A stretch of 64,000 bases of DNA, from the NCBI GenBank assembly GCA_008330645.1, contig VLTN01000016.1:248001-312000 (forward strand). Reading direction: 5' to 3'. A program made the translations under genes and the position numbers. Below are positions 1-9,977 of this stretch, one piece after another; position 1 is the first letter of the stretch, and the number at the start of each line of letters is the position of its first letter. The notes beneath the pieces are model-generated. The model did not search any database and was not told the origin of the DNA. It saw only the letters and a list, made by a program, of their open reading frames with translations. This DNA is from Cafeteria roenbergensis (lineage: Eukaryota; Sar; Bigyra; Bicosoecida; Cafeteriaceae).

Positions 1-2425
1 CCGCGTTGCCGGAGCCGTCTGCCTTTCCGGGAGGCGAGGCCACTGCTGTTTCCGAGAGAAGCTTTCCGAGGAATGCCACAAACTCGTGGCGCCGCATGAA
101 CAACGACGTTTGATGCGGCAGGGAGCCGCCTCCAGCGACGCCAGCAGGGCCCAGCAGCGCAGAGCTGCCGCCAGCATCAGATGGGGCAGCGGCAGCGGCA
201 CCACCACCAGCTGCAGCTGCTGCGGCAGCAGCATCTGCAGCAGCTACAGCAGTGCCGGACGAGGCCGCTGCCGGTGCCGCCGCCGCGAGCCGGCTCTCCG
301 CCGCCTTCTCCCTGAAGGCATTCACTAGCGCGTCGCTCTTCACCAGGTAGCGCCAACGGGCCACCTGTCGGGCGCGGGCCGCTCTCACCGCCGGGCTGGA
401 GACAGAGAACACGCTCCCTGCGACAGACGCTGCCTCGGAGCCTGCCCGCGAATTGCTGCTACCCACGGCGGAGTTGGTTCCGGCGAGCGAGGCGGCTCTG
501 TCGGCCCCGCCAAACACCTCGCCAGCCTGGCTGGCAGAGCTTCCGGCGGCCCCGGAGGCCGCGTCACCGTCTCCTTCGGCGGGAAAGCTCGCCGCCGATC
601 GCGCCGGCGCAACAGTGCCGTTGGCCGCGCCGTCTGTGCGAGCGGAGCTCGCGGAGCTGGGGAACCCGCCGAGGCTGTGCACCGTGGCCGGGGACGGCAG
701 CGCGGGCTCGCTCCCCCTTGAGATGGCGGCGTAAACGGGGGGCCCCGCCATCGAGGAGGAGGAGGAGGAGGAGGGGCGTTCGGCCGACTCGTCGGCGGGC
801 CGGGCTGCAGTGCTGTGGGGAGACTGGCCGATCGCCATGGAGGGCCTCGCAGCCGCGCTGGTCGGGGCGCACTGTGCCACGGCTTCGCGAGCTGCGGCTG
901 CCGGGGGGTGGGCCATGGAGGAGGAGTGGCGATCCGCTGCCGCTGCCGCTGCCGCTGCCGCTGCTGGTGGTGCAGCTGCCGCTGCTGGTGGTGCAGCTGC
1001 CGGCGCCGGAGCTGGCGCTGCGGCCGCAGACGCCGGGGGCCGGGCCGGGGAGCCGTGCTGGGCGGGAGCCACCCACCCAACGCCGAGCACACGGGCCACG
1101 CTGGTGGTGGACTCTGCCGGGGAAAGCGGCTCGCCAGTTCCGGGGTGGTCCTCAGCGCCCTCGGCAGCTTTCGACGCTTCTGAGTCGGCGACGCTGCGCA
1201 CTGCCGCCAGCCGCACCCGCGCCAGAAGGCTGCCCACGAGGCAGGCGTTGCCGGCGCGCCGCCAGCGGCGTGACACGTTGAACTTGCGCAGCCGCTCGAG
1301 CGCGGCGGCAGTTCCGAGCCCGCTGAGGCTTGCCTCGCCGCGCACAAACGGGTGCAAGGCCACCTCGGCGGCCGTGATCCTGCGATCCGGTCGGGGCTCG
1401 AGCATGCGCCTCACAAGGTCGATGCATTTCGGCGAGCGGGTCGCCCAGGCAGCGCCCACGAGCTTGACCGGGCCGGAAAGGTCGGCCACAGCGGTCAGCG
1501 CTGCCTCTCGCGTGCGGGAAGGGAAGGGAACGCCTCCCACGCACAGCGCGTGCATCACCACGCCCAGCGACCACACATCAGCTGGGGCTCCGTGCTGCCC
1601 GTCGCGCAAGACCTCTGGGGCTGCGTACTGGGGCGTGCCGAGGAAGCGACCTGCAAAGACGTCACTCGGAAACATGTGTGTCGAGTGGGCGTACCCGAAA
1701 TCAGCGAGCACGACGGCGAAGCCCGGGTACTCGGGCTGCGACGTGTCTTGCCGCCCCAGCGGGGGACCGTGCTGCGTCTCGCCAGCGGGCTCGTCGGCCC
1801 GCACGCCCAGCGGGGATGGCTGACCGGTCGAGGTTGCATCTGTCACCGGATGCTCTGCCGCTGTCGGGTCGGGTCCCTCGACCGTGAGAATGTTCTCGGG
1901 CTTGATGTCGCGATGAACGCACCCAGCGGCATGCATGCCGGCGAGGATGAGCGCAAGCTCGCGCACAATCCACGCGACGTGCGGCTCCGTGAGCTGCGTC
2001 CTGGCCTCGGTGATGCGGAAAAACAAGTCTTTGCTGCTGCACAGCTGGGTCGCAATGAGAATGTGCCTCGCAGTGCGCCGGGTCTCCACAAACCCCACCA
2101 TGCGGCGCCGATACTCGGCCGGAAGCCCCAGCGCGAGGCTCCGCAGCACGGCAATCTCGCGCAGCACGCACAGGCACTCTTCCGGCGGGCGGAGCGCAAG
2201 CGACGCCAGGCGGACCACCTTGAGCGCCACGTGCGTCCCGAGCGCGCCCTGCGGTCCGTCCCGGATGTGGGCGTCGTAAACCGACCCGTACGTGCCCTCG
2301 CCAAGCAGCCGGCCCTTGTCCGTGTCGTACCTGTCGACGAGGCGGCCGATTTGCTCGATGGATGCTAGGTGCTGCCTGATCTCAGCCACGACAGCGGGGA
2401 TGTCGCGCTCGGGGCGGGCAGCCAT
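1..2425 (-). CDS. CaMK/CDPK-like Ser/Thr protein kinase, 3' end off the window
   Basis: The minus-strand frame is open from an ATG at 2425 to the window edge, so the C-terminus is missing. The kinase core is clear: glycine loop GEGTYGSVY near residue 42, the lysine in VALKVV, catalytic loop HRDIKPEN near 170, an intact DFG near 241, then TPQYAAPEVL and ADVWSLGVVMHAL. After the core, a stretch beginning ALERLRKFNVSRRWRR resembles the segment that follows the catalytic domain in CaMK/CDPK kinases. About 70 residues separate HRD from DFG, against roughly 20 normally, because of a Pro/Gly-rich insert. The visible tail is long, Ala/Ser-rich and low in complexity; no EF hands lie in the visible part. 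An in-frame stop at 2564-2566 with no ATG between supports the chosen start. Substrate unknown. Group assignment is inference from motifs. Confidence 0.85.
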   Translation of the reverse strand, partial: MAARPERDIPAVVAEIRQHLASIEQIGRLVDRYDTDKGRLLGEGTYGSVYDAHIRDGPQGALGTHVALKVVRLASLALRPPEECLCVLREIAVLRSLALGLPAEYRRRMVGFVETRRTARHILIATQLCSSKDLFFRITEARTQLTEPHVAWIVRELALILAGMHAAGCVHRDIKPENILTVEGPDPTAAEHPVTDATSTGQPSPLGVRADEPAGETQHGPPLGRQDTSQPEYPGFAVVLADFGYAHSTHMFPSDVFAGRFLGTPQYAAPEVLRDGQHGAPADVWSLGVVMHALCVGGVPFPSRTREAALTAVADLSGPVKLVGAAWATRSPKCIDLVRRMLEPRPDRRITAAEVALHPFVRGEASLSGLGTAAALERLRKFNVSRRWRRAGNACLVGSLLARVRLAAVRSVADSEASKAAEGAEDHPGTGEPLSPAESTTSVARVLGVGWVAPAQHGSPARPPASAAAAPAPAPAAAPPAAAAAPPAAAAAAAAAADRHSSSMAHPPAAAAREAVAQCAPTSAAARPSMAIGQSPHSTAARPADESAERPSSSSSSSMAGPPVYAAISRGSEPALPSPATVHSLGGFPSSASSARTDGAANGTVAPARSAASFPAEGDGDAASGAAGSSASQAGEVFGGADRAASLAGTNSAVGSSNSRAGSEAASVAGSVFSVSSPAVRAARARQVARWRYLVKSDALVNAFREKAAESRLAAAAPAAASSGTAVAAADAAAAAAAAGGGAAAAAPSDAGGSSALLGPAGVAGGGSLPHQTSLFMRRHEFVAFLGKLLSETAVASPPGKADGSGNA

Positions 2426-3817
2426 CGCGCGATGCACCTGGCACACACGCTCGCGTGTCCGCCAGCCCTGGAAGTCGGGATCGGGGCGTGCGCGGCGCGA
2501 GAGAGTGTGGCGACTGTCGCTCGGTTGATTGGCGAAAACACCGGCCCAACTCTGCTCGCAGGTTCAAGCACGTTGGATGTCTCTGGCCCCGTGGCTGGCG
2601 CGCTCCCTGCAGCGACGGCGCCAGCAGCCAGGCCCCCCCTGTGTCGATGTGCGCCCCACGTGATGTGGCGCCGCCGGCTTGGCCTTGCGGGGCCTGCAAA
2701 GGCGTGGCAGCCCCCCGAAGAGAGCTGCATCCCGGAAGTCGGCTGACATAGTGTCCGGCAGATTTGCCAGCGCCTGGAGGCCCTGGCAGGCCGCAGCGCT
2801 CCGCCGCGCCCTGAGCAGCTTGTTCCAAGCGTATCACAGCCGAATATGCCCAGCCAAGCTAGCGGAAGGCGGGCCGGGTCCCACGAGGCCAATGACCTGG
2901 CATCGCTTCCCGGAAATTTCGCGGCGACGCTGGCGGAACGGTGCCCTGCCGAAACAGCGCAGCAATGCCACGCTCGCCCCGGCACGCCCTTCCAGCCGGT
3001 ACTCGTCACCGCCCTGATGCCCTCTGCGGTGCCCCCCACAGACAGGCCCGGGCTCGAGCGGTGGTTGAGGGCCGGATCATCGCAGCGCTGCGCCAGCATG
3101 GGCTGCGTGCTGCAGCTCCCTTGGAGGCTCAGACGGCTGGCGGGGCGTGCCGCTGCATCCGCCCCGCTTGGAATGCCGCAGGCATACGGGGGGAAGGCGG
3201 ACTGGGCGGACGCGAGCAGCCGATCGCATATCGCTTGCGGATCGCAGAGCCACGCGACTTGCTGAGCGCCCGTCATCAACGGCGCGTCAGCAGCTTTGTC
3301 GCGACAGCACCGTGGGGCAGCCGTTTTGGCCCCGAATCCGCCAAGCAGCACGGCCGGGGGATGGCCGGCGGCTGCCTTCCCACCCGCGGCACGATCCTGG
3401 CAGGCTGAGGAAATTCTCGGGACCACGCCTCGCCGCGGCAGCCCTCTAGCGAAGGCCCAGCGCGCCCCGGGCGCTGCCCAAGCCGAGGGTCTGCCACGAG
3501 GCACCGACGGAGGCGCTTCCAAACATGCACCACCAGGCGCCGAGCGCGCCGCTGAGAGGTGAGCGGACTGCCGACGGTCGTCGAGTGTCGCGCGTGCTCT
3601 GCCAGCGCTTGGGAGCAGGCCAGAACCTGCCCGCCGCAGCAGCGCACGCGCGTGGTCGCTGCGACGCGCGGCGCAGTAGCCGGGAGCAGTCCTCACGTTG
3701 CCCCGGTCCGGTGGCTCTTGGCAGGCCGCCCGCGACCGGCCTGGCGGAAGAGCCCTGGACCTCAACCAAGCGAGGCGGCGCATATTCCTGCAGCGCTAGG
3801 CCCGGTCGCGGCGACGT
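2426..3817. other. Intergenic region between divergent genes, about 1.4 kb
   Basis: Lies between the kinase start (minus) and the start of the membrane-protein gene (plus). Several long frames are open on both strands, the longest on the minus strand over about 2365-3783. None shows a recognisable motif and the GC content explains their openness. It should hold the promoters of both genes; I see no clear TATA element, tRNA or repeat. Confidence 0.5.
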
Positions 3818-5941
3818 ATGCTCATGCTGCGTCGCCACCAGAGCCAAGAGTTTGTGACCATTGTGACGCTGACGGTCCTGGTGGTCGTGGGCGTCGTGAC
3901 GGTGGCCCTGGCATGCTTTTTGTACCGTCGTTGGCGCATGCTGAGGCGGAGACATGTCCTGCTCCACGGCAGCGTGCTGGACTTTGACAGTGAGGCAGAC
4001 GAGGCCGGGGCCGATGGGGACAGTGGCACCTACGCGGGGCCAGGGGGCGACGCTCTTGTTGACGCTGGGCGGCGTGCGGGAGCGAGCGGCTGGCGACTCC
4101 GGCGCTTTGGCAAGTACGCCCGCTTGACCGAGGGCACTGCGTCGCTCCCAGCAGCGTGCCGCAAGGGCATCGACGCACTTGCTGCGTCCGGCGACGGGGG
4201 CGCGAGTCGGCAAGGGACCCACCCCGAGAGCGAGGCTGGCGCCTCTCGGCTGGCCCCAGCTCTGCCCGGCATCGACGATGCTCCCTCGGCTGCGCCGCAG
4301 AGGCAGGCGCAGCAGCAGCTGGATCGCCAAGCTGTCGCAGGGTTCGACACGTTTTCGAGCGACCTCCACCGCTTTAGTGTGGCCAAGCCTCGCGGCTGGC
4401 AGCTCGAAACGGCCGCCTCCACGGAGAGCGTGGTGGTGCGTTTCGCGACGCCGCGGAGGGCACCAGTCTACCAGCGGTTCACCGTCACGTGGGAGGACGT
4501 CTCTTGGGCGGCGACGCGGCCCGAGAAGTTCGCTCGCTCCCTGGCAGCGGAGCTGCGGCGGGACTTGCCGGGGGCCTCCGTCCAGCGCGTGGCCCCCTAC
4601 ACCGGCGTGGCGGCCAGGACATCGCCGTCGGGAGCGTGGCTGGTCGAGTACACGGTGCAGCAGAGCGCTTCGCCGCACTCTCGCGGCCCGCCGGCCACAG
4701 CCGCACCCGCTCCCGGCCCCGACCCCACCGCCGGCGCCGGCGCGGGGGCTGGCCTCAGGCTGCTGACAGTGATCCTCATGGCCGGGCGCGGCAGAGCCAG
4801 GGCCAGCAGGGCCCAGTCGTGGGCGCGCGCCTTCTCGCTGTCCTTCGCGACGGACGCGCCGGCATTCAAGGGCTCTGAGCAGCTCATGTCAGCGCTCATC
4901 GACTCCTTCGTGGTCGAGGACGCCGCCCACCACCTCGACGCCGAGGCGTGGATAGAGGGGGGGACGTCTTCCCTGGCGGACACCCCTCCGGAGTCGCCCT
5001 GTGTGGACTCGGGGTACCTTCCCACGGCGTTCGCGGAGCAGTCAGGACACTCCGCACCTGGGCCAGCGCGCGGCACGACGCCGGCAGAGCTGGCTGCAGC
5101 CGCCGCGGCCAAGGCGCGGGGTATGGCCGCGTCGGCTGGAGCACGGGCCACCAGCGCCGCCGTCGCGATTCCGGTCCGCAGGGCGCAGCGCGAGGGCTCA
5201 GCCGCGTCGGGGTTCGGTGGCGGCCGGAGGCAGTCGTCCACGGACGACGCAGCCGGCTCTTGGGCCGCGGCAGCAGTGTCCATGCCGCCCATGGTGCGCG
5301 GAGGCGTCTTCGGCCGGGCAGACGACGCCTCTGGCAGCACAGCGGCCCAGCGGGCGCTGCCGCTCAGCAGGCGGCCGGCCCACGCACAGCCGGCGCCCCT
5401 GGCTCTGCCCCGCCTCGAGCGGACAGAGCTGGGCAAGGCTGGCATGTCCGTGTCCTTGCCGGCGTCGTGGACGGCCTCGTCGGCAGTGTCCCCGACGGCG
5501 TCTGCCGCCTCGGCCGGCCCGCGGGTGGACCTGACGCTGCAAGCGCCCATGTCGAGCGCCCACTGGGGAGGATGCAGCGTGCGGCTGGTGTGTGTGGACC
5601 TCACGCCCCTTGCAGTGAGGGTCGACGGCACGCGGGCGCTCGCCGATCAGTGGGCGGCGCACTTCGAGCAGCAGGTTGCGGCAGGCCAGACTGCCGGCCC
5701 GAGCGCCATGGCTGTCGCGGAACGATCCAGAGTGTCCACCGACACAACGCGCTTTTCGCTGCGGCCCGGCGACGGGTCCAGCACCGCTGTGGCCCTGGCA
5801 GTGGTCGGGCTGCACTACAGGGCAGACAGCGTGTTCGGCTACCTGCTGACGGCATCCGGACCTGGGGGCGCCGAGGCCGCGTTGCGATTGCTTGCCGACG
5901 CAGTCGGGGGCTCCATGTCGGACTGCGCTCTTGCAACGTGA
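3818..5941 (+). CDS. Single-pass membrane protein, function unknown
   Basis: 707 codons from the ATG at 3818. A strongly hydrophobic stretch at about residues 11-35 (core TIVTLTVLVVVGVVTVALA) followed by an arginine cluster (YRRWRMLRRRH) suggests a signal anchor with the basic side in the cytosol. The rest is mostly disordered and rich in Ala, Gly, Ser and Pro. Two better-ordered stretches, near residues 175-365 and 545-705, each start with a short 'F-S-V-x-x-P-x-x-W' type pattern and alternate strand-like and helix-like segments. That recalls the Mog1/PsbP/DcrB fold, but the resemblance is weak and I do not assign it. It converges on the LRR gene downstream, about 300 bp away. Confidence 0.7.
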   Translation: MLMLRRHQSQEFVTIVTLTVLVVVGVVTVALACFLYRRWRMLRRRHVLLHGSVLDFDSEADEAGADGDSGTYAGPGGDALVDAGRRAGASGWRLRRFGKYARLTEGTASLPAACRKGIDALAASGDGGASRQGTHPESEAGASRLAPALPGIDDAPSAAPQRQAQQQLDRQAVAGFDTFSSDLHRFSVAKPRGWQLETAASTESVVVRFATPRRAPVYQRFTVTWEDVSWAATRPEKFARSLAAELRRDLPGASVQRVAPYTGVAARTSPSGAWLVEYTVQQSASPHSRGPPATAAPAPGPDPTAGAGAGAGLRLLTVILMAGRGRARASRAQSWARAFSLSFATDAPAFKGSEQLMSALIDSFVVEDAAHHLDAEAWIEGGTSSLADTPPESPCVDSGYLPTAFAEQSGHSAPGPARGTTPAELAAAAAAKARGMAASAGARATSAAVAIPVRRAQREGSAASGFGGGRRQSSTDDAAGSWAAAAVSMPPMVRGGVFGRADDASGSTAAQRALPLSRRPAHAQPAPLALPRLERTELGKAGMSVSLPASWTASSAVSPTASAASAGPRVDLTLQAPMSSAHWGGCSVRLVCVDLTPLAVRVDGTRALADQWAAHFEQQVAAGQTAGPSAMAVAERSRVSTDTTRFSLRPGDGSSTAVALAVVGLHYRADSVFGYLLTASGPGGAEAALRLLADAVGGSMSDCALAT

Positions 5942-6248
5942 GGCTGGCGCGCTTGCCGCTCTAGGGCGATTGCGTCGCGGAGGAACGGGTGCCGTGTCTG
6001 CTTTGAGGCGACGTGAGGGGCTTTTGTGGAGCTTGCACACACGTGGGTGTGCGTGCGTGCATGCGCGTGAGTGGGTGTGGTTGTGACTGCCTGTGGGTGC
6101 GCCCGCGTGCTGCGCGGGTCGCTTCGAGATCTGCTGCGACAGCGCAGCACAATGCTTCCACTTATTCAAGTTTGCCCCACGCACGGCGAGGCTGCCCCCA
6201 CACTGCGCACGCCCTGTCCGCTTGCGCCTCGCCGGCGACTCGCTGTCC
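5942..6248. other. Convergent 3' intergenic region
   Basis: About 307 bp between two converging genes. It holds a GT/TG-rich imperfect stretch near 6040-6085, followed by ordinary GC-rich sequence. Nothing else stands out. Confidence 0.4.
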
Positions 6249-9200
6249 TCACTGCGCCACGCCCGTTTGCGACGCCAAAATTGCCTCGAGCGCCGCAATC
6301 GTGTCCGCCTGCTCACGCAGTACAGCCTCCTCCAAGGTGCCCAGACGAGTTGTAAGTTCGGCCACTTGGGCCTGCGAGCTTTCTGCCAAGGCCCCAGCTC
6401 GCTCAGCCGCTTCGGAGGTGCGAGCTAGCGCCGTTGCCAGCTGCGGGTCCGGCCTGGCTTCCGCGCCAGCAGCGTTGCTCGGCGAGGATGCGTCGCTCGA
6501 AACTGCAGCCGCGACGGCTGCCCTGGCCGCAGTGGCTTCGGCTGCCTTGGCGGCAGCCACCGCCGTCGCTGTCTGCGCGTCGATCGAATCCAGCCGCGCG
6601 GCCAGGCGCTCGACGGTGCTGGCCAGGGAGCGCACCTGGGCCTGGGACTTTTCAGCCTCTGCTCTGTCCTCCGCAGCCTGCGTCGCTGCCTCCTTTGCCG
6701 CGGCTGCCGAGGCTTCGGCTATCGCTTCGGCACGCTCGGCACGCTCCACCGCGGCCGCTGCGCGTCGTTCTGCCTCAGCAGTGCGGCTCTCCAATGCCAT
6801 GAGGAGCGCGTGCACCCGACGGTCCTCCACAGCCGTGACGCCACCGGCAGGCGCGGAAGCAGGCGCAGGAGCAGGAACAGGCGCATGTGTGGCTGCTGCT
6901 GGCCCTGCCGGTGCTGCTGTCGCTGCTCCTGCGGCGGGGGCGGCAGGAGGAGCCGATGCTGACGAAGAAGCGGGGGCAGAAGGAGCGGGGACACGACTGC
7001 CGTCGGCTGCGCCGCAGCCGGCTGCGAGCGGCGGGCCGTGCTGGCTTTGTGGCCGAGCGGATGGGGCGGGCAGCGCCTGGTGCGCCTGCGGGGCAGGGCC
7101 GGGCGAGGGGCTTGAGGCCGCGGCGGGCTCGCCGGAACCGGCTGCGCCACCGGACACAGGGGTCGACTCAGTCGCAGAGGCAGCCACGACTGCGGGACCC
7201 GGCGCAGCCGCTCCCATTGGAGCAGCGGGCGCGGGCGGCTGGTGGCGCATGGGGGCCGCAAGGCGCCGCCCGGGGCCCCGCATTCCGGGCGGCAGGGCGT
7301 CCAAAGCAGGCATGGGCTGGACTTGGTCTCCCGCTCCCGCCGGTTGCGCAGCTCTGCCAGCGCGAGGAACGTGGGGCTCGCCGTGGCTCTGCCGGCCGCC
7401 CGGAGCAGTCCAGAGCTGGGATGCGCCTGGAGGCGCTGCCAGCGGCTGCTGCGCTGGACGGTCGGGCAGCGCCTCGGCCGCGCTGGCCGCGCCCGGACGG
7501 GGCTGCGGCACCTGCTGCTCCACGTGGGAGCCTGTTGATTGCACATCTGCGGGAACGTGGGCCCGGGCCCCGCTGCCCGCCCCGGCCGCGCGCTGAGGAG
7601 GCGCCTGCCTCTCCGCCCCGCGCAGATTTGCAGCGTCCAGTGCTGGCCTGGGTGCCGCTGAGGCGCGGGAAGCCACCGCCTCGTGCGTGGCAGGCGGGAG
7701 CGGCTGCATGACCGGGTCGATTCCGATCGCGCGGAGCGCCTCCACGGCCGCAGCCTGGACGACTGGGGCAAGCGCCGGGGAGGCAGTGATGACGTCCTCG
7801 TCGGCCAGCTCGACAGAGACGTCGCCGGCAACGATCCCGGCGAGCGACTCGGCCAAGGCCTCGCCCGCGCCCTCCCGCGCCGCCTGCTGGGCGGACCGCA
7901 TCGTGCGCCCGGTGAGGTCCACAACGGTCGGCAGAGACCGGCGAGCGTTGGAGGCAACGATGGCGCTGCCGTCCTCGGCTGACTCGTCCTCGGCTGCCCC
8001 GCTGGCCACGATGGCCGCCGCCTCCACCGCCGCTGCGCACGCGCGCAGCGCCAGCTCGCGCCCGATGCGCAGTCCGCCCAGCATGCCGTCGCCGGCGCTG
8101 ACGCAGTTTCCGCCGAGCCGAAGGTCCTCTGCGCGGCAGGCCGGGGACGAGAGCGCGACAGCTACGGCCTCCAGCCCCGCGTCTCCGGCGCCGCAGTCGG
8201 ACAGGTCGACCAGGCGGAGCGTTCCGGACGCGATGGTGGGGCTGAGGGCCTCGCACAGGGCGTCGCCACCTCCCGTGGAGCCAACGCTCAGCGCCTCCAC
8301 GCCCCGCCCAGCCGCCGCTCGCTGCTTAAGCGCTTCGCCAAGGGCCTTTGCCGCCCCAGGGCCAAGCGGGACGCCGTTGAAGCTGAGCCGGATCAGGCGC
8401 GGCCCTGCGTCCGTGATTGCCTGCGCGACCTGTCCGAACGACGCAGACCCAGCCGGCTGAGCGCGTGCGTGGTGCCTTGCCAAGGCAGTTCCGCTGCTGC
8501 CTGCATCGGACGCGGCGGCGCTGCACGTGCGCGACACGTCAAGCGCCTCGAGCCGCGAGCCGGGGGAGCGCGTGCCCCCAAGCAAGACCGCCACTGCGGC
8601 CTCGCCAAGGTTGCAGCTGCCCAGCTGCAGGGCGCGCAGCTCCGGGGCCTCTGCGCCGGCCAGAGTCAAACAGTCGCAAGGAGCGGAGGGCGGTTGCTCA
8701 TGCGCACGGCGGGGAGTTGCAGCGGCGACGGGGCGAGGCGCGCTTGCGGCAGGCGGTGCGAAGCTCACGCGCGATTGCAAAGGCAACTGCCCGCACAGCG
8801 GCAGCGTGCTCAGTGCTGCCCGGGGAGCCAAATCGACTTCCGGTGAGGTCCAAGTGCTCAACGGGGCTCAGCGACGAGGCGACTGCCGAGCAAAGCGCGA
8901 CCACGTGCTCGGGAGCCTGCGATCGCGGGGCGATGGAGGGGCACGTCGCACGCAGCAGCAGTGGCGGCGTGCTCGTCAGGCGAGTCCGCAGACAGCAAAC
9001 GACAGAGCGAGGCTCACCGGGAGCAAGGCCGCGATCGACACGGCACCGCTCGAGAGCGTGGCGACAACGTCGGCCAGCGGGCGCACGCCGACCATCTCGC
9101 AGCGCTGCTCGTACACCTCCGCTGGAGAGTCCGAAGGCACGTCGCCTGCCACGCTGCCTGCGCGGCTGTCCGACAGTATGATGGAGCCCACGGACACGGC

Positions 9201-9491
9201 GGGAGACGACTTGCCCCCCTGGGGCGCCAGGTATCTGCTCGGTTGCTGCTCGGGCTGGCGCGCCAGCGCGCTCTCAGCGACTGCACCGGGCGCTGCTGCG
9301 CGGGCGCCGTCGGGGCCGCGCTTGGAGGCCCGTGCCGAACCGGAGCGCGAGGCATGGTGCGCTCCGCTGCCCTGCGCTCCCGCACGGGGCGCAGCGGCCG
9401 TGCCGTGCCTGGCTGTCGCGCTGCCGTGGCCGCGCCCGAGCTCGGGAAGTCGAGGGGGCACCAGCCCTGGCGCCGGTGCAGCCTTTCGCAT
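6249..9491 (-). CDS. Leucine-rich-repeat protein with C-terminal coiled coil
   Basis: Assembled from three exons: 9018-9491, 8769-8916 and 6249-8650, total 3024 nt or 1007 residues. Introns of 101 and 118 nt both start GTGAGC and end CAG. Reading across the junctions restores consecutive leucine-rich repeats: ...VEHLDLTGSRFG..., ELRALQLGSCNLGEAAV, LIRLSFNGVPLG, LRLVDLSDCGAGDAGLEAVA, EDLRLGGNCVSAGDGML. These are ribonuclease-inhibitor-type repeats with alternating strand and helix. A Pro/Ala-rich linker follows, then an alanine-rich coiled coil from about 7000 down to the stop (ESRTAEAERRAAAAVERAER and on). The ATG at 9491 is only the best in-frame choice; the first 100 residues are low complexity and an upstream exon is possible. 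Likely a scaffold; the partner is unknown. Confidence 0.7.
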
Positions 9492-9977
9492 CGCCACGGC
9501 TGCTGGAGCAGGCGTGCGTGGCGCTCGTGGGCCCTCTTCCCCTGGTTCGGGACCGGGGGCTCGGATTCGCGGCGGGCTGTGCCGCGCGCGGAGCGGTTCG
9601 CGGGAGCCCGTTGGCTGTCGCCCAGTTTGCGACCGGCAGCTCTGCTCGGCGGCGCATGCCGTCGAAGCAAACAGCGCGCAAGCGTGCGGTGCCCATGGGC
9701 CGGCGCCACTCCCCAGCGTCCCGGAACCTCGGGCGCTGGCGGCCGCGGGCGCGAGACCGGCCTGCTCAGCCTCGGCGGCGCTGTGGGACCCGCCGCGCGC
9801 CTTCGGCAGGCCTTGCCCGTCGTTGCGCAAAAACACAAGCCTGCATCCGGCATGGCCGATGCGTTCCCCGAGAGGCGCCACGGGGGAGATGCTGGCGGCC
9901 ACGCGGTGCGAGCGCAGAATGCGCACGCATCAGCTCGCGGACTTTCGAGGCCCGGGGCGCTGAGCTCCAGCGCCGCC
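9492..9977. promoter_or_regulatory. Shared upstream region of the LRR and giant coiled-coil genes
   Basis: About 490 bp between two divergent start codons. Both strands remain open through it in several frames, so the starts are not fixed by stop codons. No TATA-like element is evident. Assignment as a two-way promoter rests only on gene orientation. Confidence 0.35.

Noticed and set aside
2365-3783. Minus-strand frame of about 470 codons between the kinase and membrane-protein genes
   Set aside because: Starts from no good context, overlaps the kinase start in another frame, and has no recognisable domain. Composition is a little less biased than other shadows, so a hidden exon cannot be excluded.
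8961-9977. 5' extension of the giant coiled-coil frame
   Set aside because: The frame is open but has no family signal and lies antisense to the first exons of the LRR gene, whose splicing and repeats are supported.
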